A DNA stretch of 64,000 nt from Rhodococcus_F sp040656415 (GTDB lineage: Bacteria; Actinomycetota; Actinomycetes; Mycobacteriales; Mycobacteriaceae): NCBI RefSeq assembly GCF_040656415.1, contig NZ_JBFAMC010000003.1:124001-188000 (forward strand). Reading direction: 5' to 3'. The translations under genes and the position numbers were made by a program. Numbering within the stretch: the stretch's first letter is position 1; each line of letters begins with the position of its first letter. Of this stretch, positions 51,759 through 59,790 are shown in pieces. The notes under the pieces are model-generated. The model did not search any database, had not been told where the DNA came from, and worked only from the letters and a program-made list of their open reading frames with translations.

Positions 51759-52232
51759 CTACGGAGCGGCCGCCGCTACATTTTCCCAGGACAGATACAC
51801 CGGTTTGTCCCCGCGGACGGTGCGGCCGAGCAGGATTCCCCACGACCGCGGGTCGTTTTTGTCGAACTGGGGGACGAGGCGCTGCGACTTGGCCCGCGAA
51901 ACACCCTTCAATCTGACTGGTGCCACCATGGTTTTCGCCGCCGCATCCACCTCCGTGCGGCCCCTGGCCCGTGTGGCGGCCATCAAACCCCGCCGGGACG
52001 ATCAGCACCACCATGAACAGCACTTGGACTGCACCGGCCACACCCGCTCGCCCTTGACCAGCTCACCGATGATGGTGCCGGGATCCCCGCTGGTATCGAG
52101 TCCGGCGAGACTCACACCGACCCACCGGGACCCGTAGCCGATGGCCGCGACCGCGATCAGCGCCGTCACCAGCAGCAGCGGCGCCAGATCGGTGCCGGCA
52201 CCCCCGCTGCCGCTTTTGCGTGCCCGCGCCAT
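51759..52232 (-). pseudogene. VirD4/TraG-type conjugative coupling protein, N-terminal relic with frameshifts
   Basis: Starting at ATG 52232 the frame reads MARARKSGSGGAG, a membrane helix LAPLLLVTALIAVAAIGYG, then TIIGELVKGERVWPVQS, the N-terminal pattern of actinobacterial conjugation coupling proteins. The reading frame then breaks; the next piece (VQVLFMVVLIVPAGF) is in another frame and a third frame continues TRARGRTEVDAAAKTMVAP, then GILLGRTVRGDKPVYLSWEN, and stops at 51759. The ATPase domain is missing. It is a decayed remnant of an integrative conjugative element or plasmid. Confidence 0.7.
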
Positions 52233-52357
52233 CACTGACCACCCCCGGCGATCGCATACATCATGGCCGCCGACACCAGTGCCAGCAGGAGAGCGCCCCC
52301 GTATCCGATGGCGACCGCCGAAATCCGTTTCGCCGCAGGATAGGTCTGCGATCGCAT
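52232..52357 (-). CDS. small membrane protein associated with the coupling-protein relic
   Basis: 41 residues, MRSQTYPAAKRISAVAIGYG followed by GALLLALVSAAMMYAIAGGG, a single membrane helix. Its stop overlaps the relic start (TGATG), as small membrane proteins often precede coupling-protein genes in conjugative modules. It may be expressed but is probably functionless here. Upstream to 52634 there is no intact gene. Confidence 0.5.
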   Translation of the reverse strand: MRSQTYPAAKRISAVAIGYGGALLLALVSAAMMYAIAGGGQ

Positions 52358-52403
52358 CGTCGCCGCCCCGCCGTAAACACACCGACCCCGATCATCACCG
52401 CCC

Positions 52404-52560
52404 TTACCCGGCCGACGCCCTCGCCCTCGCCCCCACCAGCGCCGCATCGCACACATCGTGGATCGAACAACCCCCCGGAAGCGCCTCCACCTCGGTGACC
52501 ACGCAACTCACCGTCGACCAACCGACCCGATTCGATAGCGGCGCAAATGTCGATGCTCGA
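52404..52560 (-). other. possible remnant of a further mobile-element gene
   Basis: One minus-strand frame ends WSTVSCVVTEVEALPGGCSI then HDVCDAALVGARARASAG and stops at 52404, with protein-like composition and in line with the conjugative relic. No start or ribosome site can be assigned. Confidence 0.25.
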
Positions 52561-52634
52561 AGTCGTGTGCATTTGCTCCGGCAGCGGCTGAGCTCTGGGG
52601 CGGGATTCGGGTCGCGTTCTCGTCGGGCGATGGC

Positions 52635-53768
52635 TCAGTCGGGTAGGCGAACCGGCATCAGTACATAGATCAGACCCTCGCGGCGCTCACCGTGGGGTTC
52701 GCGTTCTGCCGCACGCAGAATCGCTGCTCTGGTCGGGCCGTTCAAGGAGATCTCTACGACCTCGGCATGCGCGGCGGTCAGTCCCTCGAGTAGATAGCGG
52801 GGGTTGAAGGCGATGGTCAACGGTTCGCCGTCGAACTCGCAACCGATGGACTCCTCTGCGCTTCCTGAGTTGTCGCCCCCGGCGGACAAACGGGCCGTGG
52901 TTGCAGCGAAGGTCAACCGAACCTGCGTTCCTCTGGGGGAGAGTAGCGACACCCGTTTGATCGCGTCGATCAGCGGGGCGGAACGTATGCGGGCGGATGC
53001 GGTGTGGGTGGTTTCGAGATAGCGCTGGTAGGGCGCGTAGGGCATGTCGAGCGTGCGCATGGTGTGGTGCTGGTCCTCGGTCGCGAGTCCCAGGATCTTT
53101 TGCCCTGGGTCACTGGCGATTTCAATTCTCGGTCCCGTGAGCGTCTTGCTTGCCTCTGCCAGTGCGCGGGCTGGCACGAGCATGCTGTTTGGTCTCGAGT
53201 TGCCCATTGGGGTCACAGGCTCCCAGCCGAGCTCTCGGATCGCGATGCGGAAGCGGTCGGTGCTCACCAGCCGCAGGAACGAGGGATGGAATTCGATGTT
53301 GATCCCGGTCAGCATGGGCAACGTGTCGTCGCGCCCGGCGGCCACGACCACCTGCGCCACGGCGTCGCGCAGGTCCGAGTGATCGACAGCGCCGACCGCT
53401 GCAGGTGAGGGCGGGAGGTCTGGGTAGTCCTCGATAGTCATCAGCGGCAGAGCGAATCGCGACGGACCGCAGACGATCTCGAGGCGATCCCCGTTGTCGG
53501 ACAACTCGACCGGACGCGGGGGGAGGGCTTTCGCGATATCGGTGAGCAGTCGCCCCGATACCAGTGCAGCGCCCGGCTCGTCCACCACTGCACCGGTGAT
53601 CGTGGCGTGCGAGGAGATCTCGTAGTCGAAACCGGCGACCGACGCCGAGTCCGGTTCCGCTCGTAGCCGAATGCCCGCGAGCACGGGGATCGACGGGCGT
53701 CGAGGCACTGTTGGTCCGACCGCGGCCACCGCATCGACGAGACGGTCACGGTCTACACGGAGTTTCAT
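52635..53768 (-). CDS. second DNA polymerase III beta-clamp (DnaN) paralogue
   Basis: 377 residues, full clamp length. It starts MKLRVDRDRLVDAVAAVGPT with VPRRPSIPVLAGIRLRAE, and shows the repeated clamp pattern SGRLLTDIAKALPPRPVEL, TLPMLTGINIEFHPSFLRLV then STDRFRIAIREL, RTLDMPYAPYQRYL and the C-terminal LIYVLMPVRLPD, where the canonical (M)PVR end of clamps is visible. No dnaA, recF or gyrB lies nearby, so this is not the oriC copy. ATG 53768 overlaps the upstream helix-turn-helix gene (ATGA). It could be a mobile-element or repair-specific clamp. Confidence 0.9.
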   Translation of the reverse strand: MKLRVDRDRLVDAVAAVGPTVPRRPSIPVLAGIRLRAEPDSASVAGFDYEISSHATITGAVVDEPGAALVSGRLLTDIAKALPPRPVELSDNGDRLEIVCGPSRFALPLMTIEDYPDLPPSPAAVGAVDHSDLRDAVAQVVVAAGRDDTLPMLTGINIEFHPSFLRLVSTDRFRIAIRELGWEPVTPMGNSRPNSMLVPARALAEASKTLTGPRIEIASDPGQKILGLATEDQHHTMRTLDMPYAPYQRYLETTHTASARIRSAPLIDAIKRVSLLSPRGTQVRLTFAATTARLSAGGDNSGSAEESIGCEFDGEPLTIAFNPRYLLEGLTAAHAEVVEISLNGPTRAAILRAAEREPHGERREGLIYVLMPVRLPD

Positions 53769-54136
53769 CGGGTTTCTTCCTCGTCGAGGGTTCGATATTC
53801 CAGGCGTCGGTGCAGTGCACTGGCCCGAGCGTGCGCGGCTTGCTTGGAGCGATGGCCGAATGTCTCGGCGATCCAACTCCAGCTGTTGCCGTGTTCGCTG
53901 GCTGCCCGCATCAGACCCAGTTCCAGCCGATCCAGGTCGGTCCGCGCGGCATGCAGCAATAAGACGCAGGCGTAGACCACGTCGTGTGGTAGCTCTACTC
54001 CGTTGTTGTCCAATCGATTCAGTACTCCGCGCACGATCGCCGCCGGGTCGCCACGGGGTGTTTCGTTCGTCGATGACGATGTGGCTTGCAGCCACTCGTC
54101 GAGCATCGCCGCCTCCGGCAGTTCGGGATCGGGCAT
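53765..54136 (-). CDS. small helix-turn-helix-like protein coupled to the DnaN paralogue
   Basis: 123 residues from ATG 54136 (MPDPELPEAAMLDEWLQATS). The C-terminal ~45 residues read LMRAASEHGNSWSWIAETFG then HRSKQAAHARASALHRRLEY, a helix-turn-helix pattern like small sigma-region-4-type DNA-binding proteins. It overlaps the clamp start by ATGA. A perfect palindrome sits 16 bp upstream of its start, so autoregulation of the two-gene unit is likely (inference). Confidence 0.72.
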   Translation of the reverse strand: MPDPELPEAAMLDEWLQATSSSTNETPRGDPAAIVRGVLNRLDNNGVELPHDVVYACVLLLHAARTDLDRLELGLMRAASEHGNSWSWIAETFGHRSKQAAHARASALHRRLEYRTLDEEETR

Positions 54137-54151
54137 GCCCAAAGCGTACCC

Positions 54152-54176
54152 TACCGTCAAAATATTTTTGACGGTA
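54152..54176. promoter_or_regulatory. 25-bp palindromic operator upstream of the HTH-clamp unit
   Basis: TACCGTCAAAA (54152-54162) and TTTTGACGGTA (54166-54176) around TAT: perfect 11-bp arms and AT-rich centre. It lies directly upstream of the HTH gene, where its promoter is expected. Confidence 0.75.
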
Positions 54177-54251
54177 CGTGGCTGGTTCGGTCCCACCGTC
54201 AATCCGGGGTACACCCGATAACCCCGCGAGTTGACCAGGCGGTCACGTCGT

Positions 54252-54542
54252 TCATGTGTTGGTGAGTAGTTCGGCGATCTCGTCGTCGAGGGCGAGTGCG
54301 CGTTTCGCTGCTTCGGCATGCTCGGGTCCGATTTCCAGCGCCAGCAGGTGGTTGTAGTAGTCGTCCAAGACACGGCCAAGCTCGCGTGATGGCAGAAAGC
54401 CAATTGCGAACCGCACTGGCGCCCGGTACCTTCCAGGGGTGCATTTGTACTTCCTGTGACGGCTGAGCAAGGCCCCCGCACTCGTTGAGTGATCCGAGTC
54501 TGCGGCGGCCTCCTCGTCCTCGACCCTCGTGGTCGCCGTCAT
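54252..54542 (-). CDS. small hypothetical protein
   Basis: 96 residues, MTATTRVEDEEAAADSDHST, then a basic central part (RHRKYKCTPGRYRAPVRFAI) and an acidic helical C-terminus (AEAAKRALALDDEIAELLTN). The charge pattern is protein-like. The start region is divergent from the ABC-F leader and overlaps it slightly. The function is not recognised; the short length and lack of a ribosome site keep confidence low. Confidence 0.45.
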   Translation of the reverse strand: MTATTRVEDEEAAADSDHSTSAGALLSRHRKYKCTPGRYRAPVRFAIGFLPSRELGRVLDDYYNHLLALEIGPEHAEAAKRALALDDEIAELLTNT

Positions 54543-54595
54543 CTGCGCACCCTTTCGCCCTCGGGGCTATTGGTGCGTCTTCTTGGAGGACTCGA

Positions 54596-56251
54596 ATGCG
54601 TACTTCTACCAATCGTCGACCGGCGCGCGAAAGTGCGCAGCTCATCGTCTCCGACGTATCCGTGATGCGTGGGGCGACCTCTGTGCTGAATCACGTCGAC
54701 CTCACCGTCACTCCGACATCGCGCATCGCGATCGTGGGTGAGAACGGGCGTGGCAAGTCGACCCTGCTTCATGTGCTCGACGGCACTCTCACCCCTGACA
54801 CCGGCACGGTGCAATGCATCGGAACACTGGGTGTCGCGGAACAAGCAATGTCCGCGAGCGATGGCCGAACCGTGGGCCAAGCCGTGGCGGAGGCCATCGC
54901 CGAACCGCTCGCGGCGCTGGCGTCACTCGACACGGCCGCACTCGCTCTCTCGGATGGAACTGCCGACGCCGCGGAGCGGTACGCGACCGCACTCGAGCAT
55001 GCCGAGGTACTCGACGCCTGGGACGCCGAGCGGCGTGTGCAGATCGCGCTCGAGGCCCTCGAAGCGGAAACCGACTCGACTCGCCTGCTGAGTGAACTCT
55101 CGGTGGGGCAGCGTTATCGCGTGCGTCTCGCGTGTCTCCTGGGTGCCGGTGACGACTTCTTGCTGCTCGACGAGCCCACCAACCATCTCGACCGCAGTGG
55201 GCTCGAGTTCTTGACTGCGCAGCTCCGAGGGCGACGGGGAGGAGTGGTCGTCGTTACGCACGATCGCGCACTGCTATCGGATGTAGCGGAGACCATTGTC
55301 GACCTCGACCCGTCACCCGATGATCGGGTGCGCGTATATGGCAGCGGTTACGCCGGCTATCGCGAGGGCCGGTTGGTCGAGCGTCAGCGGTGGGAGCAGG
55401 AGTACGACCGCCAACAGGCCGAGCACGCCCGACTGAAAGAAAGTCTCAGCTCGGCACAGAACCGTCTGGTGTCCGGGTGGCGGCCGGAGAAGGGCACGAA
55501 CAAGCATGGCCGCGCGACGCGCGCGGGCGGGCTCGTGCAGAGCGTGCATCGCCGGCAGGAAAAGCTCGATGCCCACGCGGTGACCGTACCGGAGCCACCG
55601 CAGCAGCTCCGATTCCCTGAACTACCGACGAGAACTGGCAGAGTGCTGCTGCGCGCCGATCGCGTCAGCGTGGCGGGTCGCGTGGCCGGCCCGCTTTCGT
55701 TCTCGCTCTCGCACCGCTGCCGCCTGGCCGTGACCGGCGCGAACGGGGTCGGCAAGTCGGCGCTGTTGGGAGTGCTTGCCGGACAGCTGCAACCGGATAC
55801 GGGCTCCGTCTGGATGCCGCAGGGGGCACGTGTGGGCTTCCTCCGTCAGGAAACCATGCTGCCGTTGCACCGGCGGGCGAGTGAGGTGTACGCCACTCAC
55901 GTCGACGCCCTCCTAGCTGCGGGGACGATACAGGGATCAGAAGCTATCGGGCTGTCCCAGCTCGGACTGCTGCGCGCCCGTGAGTCGAGCAAGCGGATCG
56001 GTGAACTGTCGATGGGCCAACAGCGCCGCCTCGACCTGGCATTGGTGCTCGCAACGAAACCACACGTGATCCTGCTGGACGAGCCCACGAACCACCTTTC
56101 GATCGCTCTCGTCGACGAACTCACCGACGCCCTCGGGGCAACCCAAGCGGCAGTCGTACTCTCTACCCACGATCGGCAGTTCCTCCGCGACATCGACGAC
56201 TGGCCCCCACTGCAACTGACTGCGACCGCGGACGGCGAGGCATCGGCGTGA
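54596..56251 (+). CDS. ABC-F family ATPase (antibiotic-resistance type)
   Basis: 551-residue soluble protein with two nucleotide-binding domains and no membrane segment, typical of ribosome-protection or translation factors. Domain 1: GENGRGKSTLLHVLDG, LSVGQRYRVRLA, FLLLDEPTNHLD. Domain 2: GANGVGKSALLGVLAG, LSMGQQRRLDLAL, VILLDEPTNHLS. The inter-domain linker (~270-345, EYDRQQAEHARLKESLSSAQ and basic stretches) is where antibiotic specificity lies in the family. ATG 54596 follows TTGGAGGA. The leader (54543-54595) holds a small inverted repeat CGCACC...GGTGCG overlapping the approach to the ribosome site. Confidence 0.9.
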   Translation: MRTSTNRRPARESAQLIVSDVSVMRGATSVLNHVDLTVTPTSRIAIVGENGRGKSTLLHVLDGTLTPDTGTVQCIGTLGVAEQAMSASDGRTVGQAVAEAIAEPLAALASLDTAALALSDGTADAAERYATALEHAEVLDAWDAERRVQIALEALEAETDSTRLLSELSVGQRYRVRLACLLGAGDDFLLLDEPTNHLDRSGLEFLTAQLRGRRGGVVVVTHDRALLSDVAETIVDLDPSPDDRVRVYGSGYAGYREGRLVERQRWEQEYDRQQAEHARLKESLSSAQNRLVSGWRPEKGTNKHGRATRAGGLVQSVHRRQEKLDAHAVTVPEPPQQLRFPELPTRTGRVLLRADRVSVAGRVAGPLSFSLSHRCRLAVTGANGVGKSALLGVLAGQLQPDTGSVWMPQGARVGFLRQETMLPLHRRASEVYATHVDALLAAGTIQGSEAIGLSQLGLLRARESSKRIGELSMGQQRRLDLALVLATKPHVILLDEPTNHLSIALVDELTDALGATQAAVVLSTHDRQFLRDIDDWPPLQLTATADGEASA

Positions 56252-56317
56252 GCAACGCGAATCCCGGTGCACTGCGCGCACTCGAGCCGCTCGTTTCGGA
56301 TCTCGGGCGGTTTCGTC

Positions 56318-56464
56318 CGGCTCGAAGCGAAGATCATGTTCGAGCAACTGCTTTCGCGGCTGCCCGAAATGATGCTCGTCGACGACGGTCCGCTGCGGCG
56401 ACGTCCGGCGAATTTTGTGTCGGGACTCGAGCAGATGCCGGTCAAGCTCGGCGCTGTTCAGTAG
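56318..56464 (+). pseudogene. cytochrome P450 C-terminal relic
   Basis: The frame reads RLEAKIMFEQLLSRLPEMML then DDGPLRRRPANFVSGLEQMP and VKLGAVQ: the helix L and C-terminal loop of a bacterial P450 just after the haem-Cys region. The haem-binding motif and everything before it are absent upstream, where the ABC-F gene ends at 56251. It is convergent with the aldo/keto reductase gene. Confidence 0.75.
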
Positions 56465-56476
56465 TGGCTTGTTCGG

Positions 56477-57358
56477 CTACTGGCGCGCGCCGACCCTGTA
56501 GTGATCCGGGTGGGCGCCGACCCGGATACCGCTGTCCAGAGTCTCGATCTCGCTGAGGTCTTGTTCGTCGAGTTCGAAGTCGAAAACGTCCATATTCTCG
56601 CGGATTCGCGAATCGTGAACTGACTTGGGGATGACGATCAGGCCGTTTTGCAGATGCCAGCGGACCAACACCTGAGCGGCGGACTTGCTGTGGCGGTCGC
56701 CGATGCGTGTGATGATCGGCTCTGTCAGCAGGGTGTTGGGCTTCGATCTCTTGCCCCAGCCCGAGTTGCTGGTGCCGCCGAGCGGACTCCACGATTCGAC
56801 GGCGATGCCGTGCTCCTTGCAGAAGTTCCGGATGTCGCGCTGGGCGAGATGCGGATGCAATTCCACCTGGTCGATCACGGGCAAAGTGCGCCCGTGGTCG
56901 AGTAGTAGCTGGAGGTGGTGAGGCTCGAAGTTGCACACGCCGATCGCCTTGGCTCGTCCGGACTCGGCGATGGCCTCGAACGCGTCCCAGGTGTGGAGGA
57001 TGCGGTCGTTGTCCTGTAGTGGCCAATGGAGCATGTAGAGGTCGACGTAGTCGAGACCGAGGCGGTCGAGGCTGACGTCGAACGCCTTCAACGCCGGTTC
57101 GTATCCGTGGTCGGTGTTCCACAATTTCGTGGTGACGAAGATGTCCTCACGCGGAACGGACGAGGTCGAGATGCCGCGGCCGACGCCCTCTTCGTTGCGG
57201 TACGTGGCGGCGGTATCTATGTGGCGGTAGCCCGCCTCGTCCAAGGCGAACCGCACGGCGTGCTCGGTTTCGGCATTGGTGGCCTGCCAGACTCCCAGTC
57301 CGAGTTGTGGGATGACCGTTCCGGAATTGAGCACAATGCCGGGTACGTGATGGCGCAT
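56477..57358 (-). CDS. aldo/keto reductase
   Basis: 293 residues, NADPH-dependent (alpha/beta)8 reductase of the DkgA/Mycobacterium AKR5 kind. The tetrad is visible: Asp-Tyr in AGYRHIDTAATYRNEEGVG, Lys in FVTTKLWNTDHG and His in YMLHWPLQ. The cofactor loop is IVIPKSVHDSRIRENMDVFD. Start ATG 57358 (MRHHVPGIVLNSGT). The substrate is not defined by sequence. Confidence 0.92.
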   Translation of the reverse strand: MRHHVPGIVLNSGTVIPQLGLGVWQATNAETEHAVRFALDEAGYRHIDTAATYRNEEGVGRGISTSSVPREDIFVTTKLWNTDHGYEPALKAFDVSLDRLGLDYVDLYMLHWPLQDNDRILHTWDAFEAIAESGRAKAIGVCNFEPHHLQLLLDHGRTLPVIDQVELHPHLAQRDIRNFCKEHGIAVESWSPLGGTSNSGWGKRSKPNTLLTEPIITRIGDRHSKSAAQVLVRWHLQNGLIVIPKSVHDSRIRENMDVFDFELDEQDLSEIETLDSGIRVGAHPDHYRVGARQ

Positions 57359-57424
57359 GTGATCCAGGCTATCGACATCCTGGGGTTGCGCGCGCGGGTC
57401 TGTCGAGCCTGGCATCATGCCGGG

Positions 57425-58249
57425 ATGACTCGAATTCGGCTGTTGGCGACCGACCTCGACGGCACTCTGCTGCGTTCGGACCGCGCAATCTCCCCGCGTA
57501 CCGCCCGTGCGATGGCGGAGGCCCGGCGGGAAGGCCTCGAGATCGTGTGGGCGACCGCTCGAGCCCGTCACTCGGTGCACGAGCTGGCGCAGGCGTGCGG
57601 GTTTCGCGGCAAGGCGATCTGTGCGAACGGTGCTGTGGTCCTCGATCTCGCCGACGGAACCCCGAAGATCACAGCCACGACCACGATCGCGACAGATTCC
57701 GCAGCGGCGGCGATGAACCGTGTGCGGACGCTGATGCCGGGGGTCGCGTTCGCGAACGTCGGTCCCACTGGTTTCGTCGCCGAACCCGCCTACGCAGCGC
57801 TGTGCGAATTCGTCGACCACCAACGACACCCGCACGAGATGGCATTGTCCGAACTACTGCCGTTGACGGACGAGCCGATGGTCAAGATCGTTGCGCGGCA
57901 CCCGGACGTGTCCGGTGCCGAGTTGTATCGGACCACGCGGGCGGCCGGCGTGGAAGGTATGGAACTCACCCACTCCGGTGCGCCATATGTGGAGATGTCT
58001 GCGTCAGGGGTGTCGAAGGCCAGTGCTCTCGCCGAGCTGTGCGCGGCTGAGGGGATCAGCTCGTCGGAAGTCGCTGTGGTCGGTGATGCGACCAACGACG
58101 TCCAGATGCTGATGTGGGCAGGGACGGCGCTGTGTCCATCCAATGCGATTCCCGATGTTCAGGCCCTGGCCGACCAAGTCCTGCCCAGCAACGACGAGGA
58201 CGGAGTCGCGAGCTACATCGAAACACTGCTCCTGCAGCGAGCTTTGTGA
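57425..58249 (+). CDS. HAD-superfamily (Cof-type) phosphatase
   Basis: 274 residues. HAD motif I IRLLATDLDGTLLRSDRAIS, motif II Thr in VWATARARH, motif III Lys in VSKASALAELC and motif IV VVGDATNDVQMLMWAG. The C2B cap between motifs II and III identifies the Cof/sugar-phosphate phosphatase class. ATG 57425 is chosen; the longer open frame upstream is antisense to the reductase gene. Confidence 0.92.
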   Translation: MTRIRLLATDLDGTLLRSDRAISPRTARAMAEARREGLEIVWATARARHSVHELAQACGFRGKAICANGAVVLDLADGTPKITATTTIATDSAAAAMNRVRTLMPGVAFANVGPTGFVAEPAYAALCEFVDHQRHPHEMALSELLPLTDEPMVKIVARHPDVSGAELYRTTRAAGVEGMELTHSGAPYVEMSASGVSKASALAELCAAEGISSSEVAVVGDATNDVQMLMWAGTALCPSNAIPDVQALADQVLPSNDEDGVASYIETLLLQRAL

Positions 58250-58281
58250 ACCGCCTGAAACAGCCCTGGAATTTCACACCG

Positions 58282-58671
58282 CTAGGCGGAAGAGCTGGAG
58301 GCAACCGCAGCGTTTGCGGTATCGGACTTGATCGAGGCCGTGACAATGCCGCCCGGGGCCTTCTCCATCAACGTGAGTGTCGTCGGTAGAAGCCCGGGGA
58401 ATGCTGCCTCCAGTTCATCGCAGCGCAGGTGAACGAAGCACCTGGTGCCCTCTTTGCGGGTCCGGGTGAGACCCGCCGACCGAAGAACCTTCAGGTGGTA
58501 GCTCAACGTCGACGGTGCCACGGGAACATCGAGTTCACCCCAGCCGACCTCGTGTCCGTCAGCCAACAGACGCACCAGGCCCAGGCGAACCGGGTCGGCG
58601 AGGGCATGCATTACGTCGGTGAGTTCCACCTCGGCGAGGTCGCGGTAATCCGCAGATGTCGTTCGAGCCAC
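58282..58671 (-). CDS. ArsR-family winged-helix regulator
   Basis: 129 residues with the ArsR fold: DVMHALADPVRLGLVRLLAD, then VAPSTLSYHLKVLRSAGLTR (recognition helix) and RKEGTRCFVHLRCDELEAAF (wing). No clear metal-ligand Cys cluster is seen, so it may sense something other than a metal. It is convergent with the HAD gene and followed upstream by the acyl-CoA dehydrogenase operon on the same strand. Confidence 0.92.
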   Translation of the reverse strand: MARTTSADYRDLAEVELTDVMHALADPVRLGLVRLLADGHEVGWGELDVPVAPSTLSYHLKVLRSAGLTRTRKEGTRCFVHLRCDELEAAFPGLLPTTLTLMEKAPGGIVTASIKSDTANAAVASSSSA

Positions 58672-58740
58672 GCTCCGATGATAACGTCACCTTCGTTCGA
58701 TGATCGACGAACAACAAACGGGGTATGTCGGAGCGATCGT

Positions 58741-59790
58741 CTACAGGCCCGCGGCCTCGGCCAGCCCCGGCAGGAACTCCCTCGGCTGGCCGAACAACTG
58801 CGCAGAGCCGTGGGCCCGCTTGAAGTAGAGCTGCGTGTCGTGTTCCCAGGTGATGGCGATTCCACCCTGCAGCTGGATGGCCTCGGCCGCGACTTGCTGT
58901 AGTGCCTCCGAGCAGTACACCTTCGCGATGACGGCGTCCTCGTGCGTTCCCGACAGCGCCGCGGCGTACGACATCGAGCGTGCCGTCTCGACCAGCGCGT
59001 ACATGTCGGCCATGCGGTGCTTGAGCGCCTGGAAGGAACCGATCGCCCGTCCGAACTGCTTGCGTGACTTCGCGTACTCCACCGTCTGTTCGAGTGCCGA
59101 TGACGCCGCGCCGACCTGTTCCGCCGACAGGGCGGTAAGCATCACCGCGCGTAGTTGCTCGACGAGGTCGGTGGGGGAGGAGAGCTTGCGCGCCGAGGCA
59201 TCGTCGAAGCGCACTTCCGAAAGAGCCCGCGTCGGGTCCATCGTCGGAACGCGGCGACGGCTCACGCCGTCCGTGGCCGGATCGACCTCGAACAAACCGT
59301 CGGCGGTGAGTACCAACAGCACGTCCGCGACTTCGCCGCCCAGAACATATGACGCGGTCCCGGACAGCTTGCAGTTCGCAGCTGACACGCCGAAACCACT
59401 CCAGCCGGCCGGGCCCGCCCAGCAGAGTGCGGCCACCGAGCCCGCCGCGATGCCAGGCAGAAGGCGCGCGCAGGCTTCGTCGTCACCCGATAGCAAGAGA
59501 GCCTGGGCGGCGAGAACTGCGCTGCCCAGCATCGGCGACGGCGTCAGTGTCCGTCCCAGCTCTTCTTGCACGACATGCGTTTCCAACAGCGACGCGCCGA
59601 CCCCGTCGTACTTTTCGGGGATTGCGAGTGCGGCGACGCCGATCTGTTCGCACAGGGTGGCCCACAACGCCTCGTCGTAGCCGTGTTCGGTGGTGACAGC
59701 CCGGCGGACGGCGGCCGAGTTCGAACGCTTGGACAGCAGATCCCGGACCGAGGACCTGAGCGCGGCCCGCTCTTCGTTGTCGAAAGTCAT
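58741..59790 (-). CDS. acyl-CoA dehydrogenase, FadE33-like (last gene of the operon)
   Basis: 349 residues from ATG 59790 (MTFDNEERAALRSSVRDLLS). It shows the acyl-CoA dehydrogenase pattern EKYDGVGASLLETHVVQEEL, SRKQFGRAIGSFQALKHRMA and LQGGIAITWEHDTQLYFKRA, but is shorter than canonical family members. Short paired subunits of this type form alpha2beta2 heterotetramers with another FadE in mycobacterial steroid catabolism. ATGA overlap with the preceding gene. Confidence 0.88.
   Translation of the reverse strand: MTFDNEERAALRSSVRDLLSKRSNSAAVRRAVTTEHGYDEALWATLCEQIGVAALAIPEKYDGVGASLLETHVVQEELGRTLTPSPMLGSAVLAAQALLLSGDDEACARLLPGIAAGSVAALCWAGPAGWSGFGVSAANCKLSGTASYVLGGEVADVLLVLTADGLFEVDPATDGVSRRRVPTMDPTRALSEVRFDDASARKLSSPTDLVEQLRAVMLTALSAEQVGAASSALEQTVEYAKSRKQFGRAIGSFQALKHRMADMYALVETARSMSYAAALSGTHEDAVIAKVYCSEALQQVAAEAIQLQGGIAITWEHDTQLYFKRAHGSAQLFGQPREFLPGLAEAAGL

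Noticed and set aside
51601..52137. Intact genes on either strand at 51.6-52.1 kb
   Set aside because: The plus- and minus-strand frames of ~146-149 codons here lack motifs; the only recognisable homology jumps between three minus-strand frames, as in a decayed coupling-protein gene.
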